From Knufia peltigerae (Eukaryota; Ascomycota; Eurotiomycetes; Chaetothyriales; Trichomeriaceae), in the NCBI GenBank assembly GCA_030247855.1, contig JAPDRN010000114.1, forward strand, positions 7,780 to 71,779: DNA of 64,000 bases, given 5' to 3'. Positions 48,781 through 55,533 of this stretch are shown one piece after another. The notes below the pieces were generated by a model. That model searched no databases and was not told the origin of the DNA. It saw only the letters and a list, made by a program, of their open reading frames with translations. The position numbers and the translations under genes are program-made. Numbering within the stretch: the first letter of the stretch is position 1; each line of letters opens with the position of its first letter.

Positions 48781-50142
48781 TCAGCTGCGCAGCGCCGCCA
48801 GCGATTCGGCCTGGAGGCGCTCGTAGATCTCGAACTCATCATTCACCGCCGCGCCCATCGCCTGCTCGAAGGCTTCGCGATTGGCATGTGCGGCGTACGC
48901 GCGCTGCTCGCCACCGCCCAGGTTTGACTGGAAGATGCCCGCAGCGCTGACCGGCAGGAAATCCTCGTAGACGATCGGATCGGCCGTGGCCAGGCCCGCT
49001 GCAACCAGCACTTCGGCCGGCAGATCGGCCACGCGCTCCGGCGCGGCGCGGCCAGCGTCGGTCAGCTGGTAGCGGTAATACCCCAGGCCTTCCTGGCGCA
49101 GGGTGTCGTGGTCATCCGGGAAGCTGGCGAACACCGCCTGCAGGCGCTGCCCATAGTCGCCACCGGTGCTGCCCGCGCCGTCGGCATCGCGCGCCTGCGT
49201 CAGCAGCTGGTCGTACAGCGCGCGGCCCTTGGCGGTCAGTGCCAGGCCGCGCTGCTCGATCTCGCCGAAGCGCGCGGTATGGGTGCCGGCGTCGCCACCC
49301 TCGTTGTCCGGGAAGTGCACGGCCTCTTCCAATGCCTTGAAGCTGGTCTGCCGCAGCAGGATCGGGCAGGCGCGACGCGGTGGGCCCTCGATCACCGCCT
49401 TGGCGGCCATGCCGTGCTCGATCATCGCCGCCTGTGCAGCGTCGATGTCCAGCGTGCGCGGGGTCAGGTGGTTGATGTGCGGGCCACGGAAGCTGACCAC
49501 ATCGGCCACCAGCCGGTGCGCCTTGTGCAGGGCGTGGTAGGTCGGCAGATCGACGGTGGCGTCGCCATGCCAGCGGAAGGTTTCCAGTGACTGTTCGACG
49601 AAGCGCTCGGCATCGGCCTGGGTCAGGCCACCGTCGCGCTCGGCCTGGTCGATCAGCGCCAGCGCGTCGTCGGTGAAGATGCGGCGACGAGCGAGGATCT
49701 CGGCCGACTGCGCACGCAGCACCTCGTCTTCGATCAGCTCCAGGCGCAGCAGCGAGGTGAACACGCGGAACGGGTTCAACGCCAGCGCAGCGCCGGTCAG
49801 CGGGCGGAACGCGGTGGAATGCACCGGCACGCCGGCCACCGACAGATCGTAGTAGCCCACCGGGTACATGCCCATCACCGCGAACAGGCGGCGCAGGGTC
49901 GCCAGTTCCTGCGGGGTGCCGACGCGGATCGCGCCATGGCGCTCTTCATCCAGGCGTGCACGCTCGTCATTGCGCAGCAGCTGCGCGGCCAGCGCCGGGT
50001 CCTGCGCCAGGACCTGCGTGTTGATCCGCTCCACCAGCTCCACCAGCGTGCCGTACAGCGGCACTTCGGTGCGGTACATGCGGGACATGGCCTGGGCGAA
50101 CAGGCGGCGGATCACATCAGGCGAAACGAAAGAGGCGCTCAT
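48781..50142 (-). CDS. DUF1338 protein, 2-oxoadipate dioxygenase/decarboxylase (HglS) type
   Basis: 453 residues, family length. Blocks: VIRRLFAQAMSRMYRTEVPL, LYGTLVELVERINTQVL, YYDLSVAGVPVHSTAFRPLT (first metal His), HALHKAHRLVADVVSFRGPH (His), INHLTPRTLDIDAAQAAMIE, RACPILLRQTSFKALEEAVH and YEDFLPVSAAGIFQSNLGGG. HglS converts 2-oxoadipate to 2-hydroxyglutarate in lysine breakdown, using Fe(II) in a vicinal-oxygen-chelate-like fold. No lysine genes flank it, so the substrate is inferred from the family. Confidence 0.85.
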   Translation of the reverse strand: MSASFVSPDVIRRLFAQAMSRMYRTEVPLYGTLVELVERINTQVLAQDPALAAQLLRNDERARLDEERHGAIRVGTPQELATLRRLFAVMGMYPVGYYDLSVAGVPVHSTAFRPLTGAALALNPFRVFTSLLRLELIEDEVLRAQSAEILARRRIFTDDALALIDQAERDGGLTQADAERFVEQSLETFRWHGDATVDLPTYHALHKAHRLVADVVSFRGPHINHLTPRTLDIDAAQAAMIEHGMAAKAVIEGPPRRACPILLRQTSFKALEEAVHFPDNEGGDAGTHTARFGEIEQRGLALTAKGRALYDQLLTQARDADGAGSTGGDYGQRLQAVFASFPDDHDTLRQEGLGYYRYQLTDAGRAAPERVADLPAEVLVAAGLATADPIVYEDFLPVSAAGIFQSNLGGGEQRAYAAHANREAFEQAMGAAVNDEFEIYERLQAESLAALRS

Positions 50143-50240
50143 CAGTCACTCGATTACGGGAACGGGGAACGGCGAGAAGCCGTATTGTCGCCGGAGTGCG
50201 CGGCCGCGGCGATACGCAGAGCAGCATGACCTGGAATCGG

Positions 50241-50311
50241 TAGTGCCGGCCGCTGGCCGGCAACCTCTGTGCATCGGCGATGTGCAGTTGCCGGCCAGCG
50301 GCCGGCGCTAC
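50241..50311. repeat. SMAG pair in inverted orientation, overlapping a gene end
   Basis: Copies at 50241-50263 and 50289-50311. The GTAG of the second supplies the stop codon (TAG, 50308-50310 on the minus strand) of the adjacent gene. Confidence 0.88.
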
Positions 50312-50796
50312 CGTTTCAACTGGCGCTTCAGCGTGGCATCCAGGGTGATCGGCCTGTCCCAGTGCTCGTAACTGGCCACGATGGCGTGGCGCACGGCGCG
50401 GTAGTGCAGGTTCTGCGGCTTGGCCGGCATCCGCTTCACCACCGCCTCCCAGCCGCCCTCGGGGTCCTGGCTGAAGGCGCGCACGCTGTCGCGGCAGGTC
50501 TGGCCACTGGCCTTGGCCCAGAAGCAGGCGAAGTAGATGTCGCCGGCCTGCCACTGGTGGGTGGTAGCCAGCGCGGCGATGTAGCCGCGCGGTACACCGG
50601 CGTAGCGCGATACCTCGTCGAGGAAGGCATCGGGGTAGCGCTCGGCGTAGTGGTTGATATCGGCCAGCTGGGTGTCGACCCAGGCATCACCGGTATCCAC
50701 CTCGTAGGTCGCCGAACGTTCGGCGGTCTGCTGGGCCAGCACGATGGCCGGCGCCAGCAGCAGGGACAACAGCAGCGCGCGCAGTGGCAGTTTCAT
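50308..50796 (-). CDS. Exported protein of unknown function
   Basis: 162 residues: signal peptide (MKLPLRALLLSLLLAPAIVL, cut near AQQTA), then DTQLADINHYAERYPDAFLD, EVSRYAGVPRGYIAALATTH, QWQAGDIYFACFWAKASGQT and WEAVVKRMPAKPQNLHYRAV. The repeated aromatic/Asn pattern recalls small periplasmic helical proteins, but no family is recognised. Its stop codon lies in an SMAG repeat. Confidence 0.75.
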   Translation of the reverse strand: MKLPLRALLLSLLLAPAIVLAQQTAERSATYEVDTGDAWVDTQLADINHYAERYPDAFLDEVSRYAGVPRGYIAALATTHQWQAGDIYFACFWAKASGQTCRDSVRAFSQDPEGGWEAVVKRMPAKPQNLHYRAVRHAIVASYEHWDRPITLDATLKRQLKR

Positions 50797-50827
50797 GACC
50801 CGATTCTGCCGCAGCCGCCGCGCCCTG

Positions 50828-51580
50828 TCAGGTCGCGGCAGCGGCCTTGGCTTCGATCCTCGCCAGCGCGGCCGGCCAGTCCCAGGCGGTATCGGCGTTG
50901 ACCATGCGCGGTTCGTCGTCGGCCACGCCGTGCTGGGTCTCGTGCGCCCAGGTCACCGCGTATGGGGTGTGGATACCCCAGCCGCCGAGGGTGATCACCG
51001 GTTCGATGTCCGAGCGCAGCGAATTGCCGACCATCACGAACTGCTGCATCGGCAGGTCGAACTCGGCCAGCACGCGGGCATACGTTTCCGGGTCCTTCTC
51101 GGACACGATCTCGATGCGCGGAAACAGGTCGGACAGCGCCGCCACCTTGATCTTGGCTTCCTGGTGGAACAGGTCGCCCTTGGTGATCAGCACCACCGGG
51201 TACTGCGCGGCGATGGCCGCCACCGACTCGCGTACGCCGTCGATCAGTTCAACCGGATGGCGCAGGGTGTCGTGGCCAATATCAAGGATGCGCTGGATGT
51301 CCTTGGCCTCGATACGCTGCGAGGTGATCTCGATGGCCGCTTCGATCATCGACAGCGTCATGCTCTTCACCCCGTAGCCGAACACGCCGAGGTGGCGCTG
51401 CTGCACTTCCAGCAGGTGGCGGGCGGTCTGGGTGTCATGGACGTCGATGTAGCGCGACAGCAGGTCCAGGTAATCCTGCTCGGCCTTGCGGTAGTAGTCC
51501 TCGCTCTTCCACAGCGTGTCGTCACCGTCAAAACCGACCAGGCCGATGGCGCGCGAGGGCGCAGGCGTGGAGGTGTTCAT
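50828..51580 (-). CDS. HAD-superfamily hydrolase
   Basis: 250 residues from ATG 51580. Motif I GLVGFDGDDTLWKSEDYY with the nucleophile Asp, cap domain with YLDLLSRYIDVHDTQTARHL, motif II YPVVLITKGDLFHQEAKIKV, motif III Lys in IEIVSEKDPETYARVLAEFD and motif IV FVMVGNSLRSDIEPVITLGG. A phosphatase or haloacid-like hydrolase of unknown substrate; DGDDTLW is typical of the phosphoglycolate-phosphatase-like group. Ends 31 bases before the next gene's start on the same strand. Confidence 0.87.
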   Translation of the reverse strand: MNTSTPAPSRAIGLVGFDGDDTLWKSEDYYRKAEQDYLDLLSRYIDVHDTQTARHLLEVQQRHLGVFGYGVKSMTLSMIEAAIEITSQRIEAKDIQRILDIGHDTLRHPVELIDGVRESVAAIAAQYPVVLITKGDLFHQEAKIKVAALSDLFPRIEIVSEKDPETYARVLAEFDLPMQQFVMVGNSLRSDIEPVITLGGWGIHTPYAVTWAHETQHGVADDEPRMVNADTAWDWPAALARIEAKAAAAT

Positions 51581-51608
51581 CGCCCTAGGATACAGGCGCG
51601 GAGATGAC

Positions 51609-51642
51609 GAAAAAAACCCGGGTGGCCAAAGCCACCCGGGTT
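51609..51642 (-). terminator. Intrinsic terminator of the EF-hand gene
   Basis: AACCCGGGTGGC / GCCACCCGGGTT stem with a CAAA loop, followed on the minus strand by seven T residues. It separates the EF-hand gene from the HAD hydrolase gene. Confidence 0.88.
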
Positions 51643-51676
51643 GCCCATGCACCGGTTGTCCCGAATCAACCGTGGA

Positions 51677-52096
51677 TCAGCGGCCCTGGCCTGCGGCCGT
51701 GCCACCCGCGCCGGCACCGGCCTGCTGGGCAGCCACGTAGGCCTTGTACTCATCGGCGCTCAGTTCGCCGTCCTTGTTGCTGTCAGCCTGGTCGAACACC
51801 TGTGCAAGGCCCGCATTCACCTGCGACTCGCTCTTGCTGATGGTGCCGTTGCCATCGGTATCGATGCTGGCCCAGGTCTGGCCACCGCCGTTGGCCTGCG
51901 CCGACGCCGCTGCGGCCGCACCGGTCGCCTGGTCGGCCGCCTGGCCTGCCTGTGTCGCCGCCTGCTGGGCCTGCGCCGCTTCGTTCTGTGCATGCGCGGC
52001 CTGCTGCTTGGCCGTCTGTGCCATCGCCGGGATGGCCAACACGCTGCCGGCGGCGACGATCAGGGCGATCAGGGGCTTGCGGTTGCGAATAGTCAT
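51677..52096 (-). CDS. Exported EF-hand calcium-binding protein
   Basis: 139 residues: signal peptide (MTIRNRKPLIALIVAAGSVL, cut near AMAQTA), a long Ala/Gln-rich helix (residues 27-73), and two canonical EF-hand loops, DTDGNGTISKSE and DSNKDGELSADE, each with the full 12-position ligand pattern. It ends in a Gly/Ala tail. Ca2+-binding periplasmic proteins like this are frequent in xanthomonads; the role is unknown. Start 52096 follows AGGAGACACC. Confidence 0.85.
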   Translation of the reverse strand: MTIRNRKPLIALIVAAGSVLAIPAMAQTAKQQAAHAQNEAAQAQQAATQAGQAADQATGAAAAASAQANGGGQTWASIDTDGNGTISKSESQVNAGLAQVFDQADSNKDGELSADEYKAYVAAQQAGAGAGGTAAGQGR

Positions 52097-52323
52097 CTGG
52101 GGTGTCTCCTGAAGGGTGGTAGTGCGCGGTCGTTGTTTCCGCACGGCACCTACCCTGCCACCGCATTTCTGAATCGATTTTGCGCCGCGATCGACGCGAA
52201 CACGCACGGTTAACCACTCACGCAGACGCATGCTTTAGCGCGGTGGTTAGTGCGAAGTGAGCAGGGAGTAAGACGAGCATTCAGCGCTACCTGATTTAAC
52301 CGGCAGCAAACGAAAAACCTGCG

Positions 52324-52695
52324 TCAGTCGACGGTTTTTTCCGATGACCGCGAACTGAACAACACCCATCCCAATGCAACACCGGAGAGCGCACCGGCAA
52401 TCTCCAGCACCACGCGACTGCCCAGTTCGTTCGGATCGTGGATGGTGGACAGGAACAGGCGCGCATACAGCGGCGACTCCAGCCGCACGATGCCCATGTA
52501 GAACAGCTTCCAGGCATCGATGCCGGCGGAGATGATCACCGCGATGACGCACGACCAGCCGATCGCATGGCCCACGGTCCAGTGCAGCAGCCGGCACAGG
52601 TGGTGCCACAGGAAATACACCAGCAGGCCGACCAGCAAGGCGATGAGGCCCGCTTCGAGCGTACCGAGCAGGCCGAAATGCAGGGGAAGGTTCAT
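52324..52695 (-). CDS. Small membrane protein of unknown function
   Basis: 123 residues starting MNLPLHFGLLGTLEAGLIAL at 52695, with four helices: LIALLVGLLVYFLWHHLC, GHAIGWSCVIAVIISAGI, a short one near LFYMGIVR, and VVLEIAGALSGVALGWVLF. The frame stays open upstream without a start signal. No family is recognised. Confidence 0.65.
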   Translation of the reverse strand: MNLPLHFGLLGTLEAGLIALLVGLLVYFLWHHLCRLLHWTVGHAIGWSCVIAVIISAGIDAWKLFYMGIVRLESPLYARLFLSTIHDPNELGSRVVLEIAGALSGVALGWVLFSSRSSEKTVD

Positions 52696-52898
52696 CGGGT
52701 GGGGACGCAGGAGAAGGCGGCCAGTGTAAGGGTATCGGCAGGGCTGCGCCCTGGAACGCGCCATCGCATGCGCGCTGTCGCTCCCACGCTTCGCTGCGCG
52801 AACCGCGGGCCCCACTTGCCAGCTCCCAGACCCCTGCCGCTTCGCGGCCGCCCCCTGACTCAGGGGGCTCTGCCCCAGACGAGTACCGGCGGCTTCAG

Positions 52899-52986
52899 TA
52901 GATCCACGCCATGCGTGGATGAATCTCCATCGAAATCGAATATTTCGACAATTGAACGAAGATCATCCACGCATGGCGTGGATCTA
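52899..52986. repeat. 22-bp inverted repeat pair around a 44-base spacer
   Basis: TAGATCCACGCCATGCGTGG (22 bases, 52899-52920) and its exact inverse at 52965-52986 flank a spacer with its own palindrome (TCGAAAT..ATTTCGA). A third copy lies at 62758-62779. The region from here to the vanX-like gene is otherwise non-coding. Confidence 0.85.
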
Positions 52987-53075
52987 CGTGTCGACCAAGG
53001 TCGACACCCACCACAAGGCCGACACCCACCAAGAGCAGGCCATGCCATCCCGACAGATCGCGAAAATCTGTCGAA

Positions 53076-53177
53076 GGCGGGGTGGGTCCGGTTGCGGGGG
53101 TGTCCGCGGCATGGATGCCGCGGCCAAGCCTACAGGGACGTATTCACGGCGTCCCCCGCAACCGGACCCACCCCGCC
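53076..53177. repeat. Palindromic element, copy 1, with perfect 25-bp outer stem
   Basis: The outer arms 53076-53100 (GGCGGGGTGGGTCCGGTTGC and onward) and 53153-53177 are exact inverted copies. They enclose a hairpin CCGCGGCAT-GG-ATGCCGCGG (53104-53123) and a core GCCAAGCCTACAGGGACGTA. A second copy at 62850-62945 keeps the core and the folding but not the outer stem sequence. Confidence 0.85.
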
Positions 53178-53267
53178 ATCCCACGGAATGCCAGCTTCTG
53201 CTTCTGCTGTTGCTGTTGCTCGCGCAGTGGCCTCGGCGGGTGCAGGGCGCAGCCCTGCCGACACCCC

Positions 53268-53981
53268 CTACCGCACTGGCACGTCGTAGGCAGTGCCGGG
53301 GTCCGGCTCGGGCTGCAGCGTGTAGTGCCACCACTCCTGCGCATAGTTGGCGAAACCACGCCGTGCCATCGCCTGTACCAGCCGCTGGCGGTTGGCCTCC
53401 TGTGCATTACTCAGGCCGGGCGCCTGCGTATGCGCGCGCGGGCCGAAGAAATCGAAGTCGGTGCCCATGTCCATCGGCGTACAGCGCCCGCTGCGGCAAT
53501 CCAGCAGACCCAGATCCACGGTGGCGCCGCGGCTGTGGCCGGAGCGCTCGGCGATGTAGCCGTCGGTCAGCAGCTGCGGCTTGTCCAGATCCGGATACTG
53601 CAGCGCCTTGCGCGACTGTTCCTGCGGATCACGTACCCAGGCCATGAACGCCTGCACCGCGCGCACCGGGCGATAGCAATCGTAGAGGCGCAAGCCAAAG
53701 CCTTGGGCGCGCAGGTCGGCTTCCACAGCGGCCAATGCCTTTGCCACCGGCGTCAGCAGGTAGCATGCAGGCGCTTCATAGCCGGGCACGGGCGCTGCGG
53801 TGAAGTTGTTGCCGCCGGCATAGCGGATGTCCATTTCGATGCGCGGTGACAACGTGCGGATCTCCACCAGTCCCGCTGCAGTGGCGTCGGTGGCGGGCGA
53901 AATGCGCGGCGGCTCAGCGGCGTGGGCCGCCGGTGCCAGGGCAATCGCCAGTACGAGTGAAATGCAGGTCCTGGAAGTCAT
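53268..53981 (-). CDS. ddpX: D-alanyl-D-alanine dipeptidase, VanX/DdpX family
   Basis: 237 residues with a signal peptide (MTSRTCISLVLAIALAPAAH), so exported. Zinc and catalytic motifs: YRPVRAVQAFMAWVRDP (Arg), RSGHSRGATVDLGLLD (His, Asp) and YAQEWWHYTLQPEPD (Glu, His). It splits D-Ala-D-Ala released from the wall, for salvage. The start lies 68 bases inside the end of the upstream serine hydrolase gene, so the two are translationally coupled. Not a resistance determinant by itself: no vanHA-type genes are present. Confidence 0.9.
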   Translation of the reverse strand: MTSRTCISLVLAIALAPAAHAAEPPRISPATDATAAGLVEIRTLSPRIEMDIRYAGGNNFTAAPVPGYEAPACYLLTPVAKALAAVEADLRAQGFGLRLYDCYRPVRAVQAFMAWVRDPQEQSRKALQYPDLDKPQLLTDGYIAERSGHSRGATVDLGLLDCRSGRCTPMDMGTDFDFFGPRAHTQAPGLSNAQEANRQRLVQAMARRGFANYAQEWWHYTLQPEPDPGTAYDVPVR

Positions 53982-55464
53982 AGCTGAAGTCGATCTCCGG
54001 ATCGATGGCGCGCAGCTCCAGCGTCGGCGTGTCTGCACCGGGATTCAGCCACGCCTGCGCCGAGGGTTCCAGCGTATCCCACTGCAACAGCCAGCGCCCT
54101 TCCAGCTGCTTCACTGTTGCGTGCAACGCGGGCGACTTGTCCACGCTGAAGCGCAGGCCGTTCGAGGTGGGACACAGCGAGGCAGGGCCCAGCCAGGGAT
54201 CGCGGTAGCGTCCCTGCCATTGCGCCAGATCGGTGGCAGCAGCCGGTTGCGCAGCCCTGGTGGAGGGCGCACGACTCCCCGTGGCAGCACGCATGGCTCG
54301 ATCGGCTGCCAGCTCCGCCAGGTAGTCCGCGGCAGGGTGTGCGTCTTCCGGTGCGGTGAACTGTTTCAGCGTCGACTGCATCAACGCGGTACGCGCCTCT
54401 TCGCCCTCGCCGTTGATCAGCATCACCACGCCGACCTTGCGATCCGGCAGCAGCGCCAGCGAGGAATACATGCCCGACAGGGTGCCGGTGTGCGCGACCT
54501 TCCACTGCCCGTCCATGTCCGACACCCGCCAGCCCAGCCCATAACCGTAGAAGCGGGCGTTGTCCCAGTCGCGTTGGCGTTCGCCCAACGGCATCGGCAT
54601 GTGCAGTGTCCACAGCATGCGCCGTTGCTCGGCGCCCAACCACGCCGGCGCCAGCGACGGGTCCAGCAGCACCTGCATCCAGCGCGTCATGTCGCGCAGC
54701 GAACAACGGATGCCACCAGCCGCCATCGACGTCAGGTCGGGGCTGAGCGCTCCATCACCAGCGACCACCACGTTGCGGCCATCGCGCCGCACATGCGGTT
54801 GGGCGACATTGCCGACCTGCTTCACCGACCATGCGCCCACCTGGCAACGGGTCATCCCCAGCGGTTCAAACACATGCTCGCGCATCAGCTGGTCATACGG
54901 CTTGCCACCGGCGGCCGCAGCCACCTCACCAGCAACGACGTACATCAGGTTGTCGTAGGCGTAACCGCTGCGGAAGCTGGTGACTGGCTTCAGGTGTGCC
55001 AGCCCGGCGATGATGTCGCTGCGGGTGAAGGCGTTGGGCTCGGGCCACAGCATCAGGTCGCCGGCCCCCAGGCCGAGGCCGCTGTTGTGGATCAGCAGAT
55101 CGCGCACCTGCAGGTGTTCGCCCACCCACGGGTCATGCATGCGGAACGCCGGCAGATGACGCTGCACCGGATCATCCCAGCGCAGCTTTCCCTGCTCCAC
55201 CAGCGTGGCCAGCAGCGCGGCGGTCATCGCCTTGCTGTTGGAGGCGATCTTGAACAGCGTGTCCTCGTCGATGCGGCCGCCGTCACCGCGTGCACCTTCG
55301 GTATGGCGATAGACCACCTGGCCATCCTCGACCACCGCCATCGCCATCCCCGGCAGGTGCTCGTGCTGGACCACAAAGGCGGCATCGGCGTCCAGGCGTG
55401 CGGTGTCCACCGCATGCGCAGCGGGACCGACCAGTGCTGCGGTCAGTAGCAACAGACGATGCAA
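53914..55464 (-). CDS. Exported serine hydrolase (class C beta-lactamase-like fold)
   Basis: 516 residues. Signal peptide MHRLLLLTAALVGPAAHA, then a beta-lactamase/DD-peptidase fold: SxxK is in LFKIASNSKAMTAALLATLV, the Tyr-x-Asn is in SGYAYDNLMYVVAGEV, and the third motif is HTG in WKVAHTGTLSGMYSSLALLP. The C-terminal 120 residues form a separate beta-rich module (WQGRYRDPWLGPASLCPTSN). This is the esterase/peptidase group, not a proven resistance enzyme. It ends inside the dipeptidase gene and follows a TonB-dependent receptor gene by 69 bases. Confidence 0.88.
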   Translation of the reverse strand: MHRLLLLTAALVGPAAHAVDTARLDADAAFVVQHEHLPGMAMAVVEDGQVVYRHTEGARGDGGRIDEDTLFKIASNSKAMTAALLATLVEQGKLRWDDPVQRHLPAFRMHDPWVGEHLQVRDLLIHNSGLGLGAGDLMLWPEPNAFTRSDIIAGLAHLKPVTSFRSGYAYDNLMYVVAGEVAAAAGGKPYDQLMREHVFEPLGMTRCQVGAWSVKQVGNVAQPHVRRDGRNVVVAGDGALSPDLTSMAAGGIRCSLRDMTRWMQVLLDPSLAPAWLGAEQRRMLWTLHMPMPLGERQRDWDNARFYGYGLGWRVSDMDGQWKVAHTGTLSGMYSSLALLPDRKVGVVMLINGEGEEARTALMQSTLKQFTAPEDAHPAADYLAELAADRAMRAATGSRAPSTRAAQPAAATDLAQWQGRYRDPWLGPASLCPTSNGLRFSVDKSPALHATVKQLEGRWLLQWDTLEPSAQAWLNPGADTPTLELRAIDPEIDFSYDFQDLHFTRTGDCPGTGGPRR

Positions 55465-55533
55465 GGCAGTCTCCGTCAGGCGTCGGCAGTCATCAAACCA
55501 CGCCGCCCCGCAGGGCGGCGCGCAGATGCGTCC

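Noticed and set aside
53268..53981. VanX-like gene as vancomycin resistance
   Set aside because: No D-lactate ligase or dehydrogenase genes nearby, exported protein, and wall-salvage neighbours; a DdpX-type role fits better.
53914..55464. Serine hydrolase as a clinically relevant class C beta-lactamase
   Set aside because: Third motif is HTG rather than KTG and there is an extra C-terminal module; closer to esterase/peptidase relatives.
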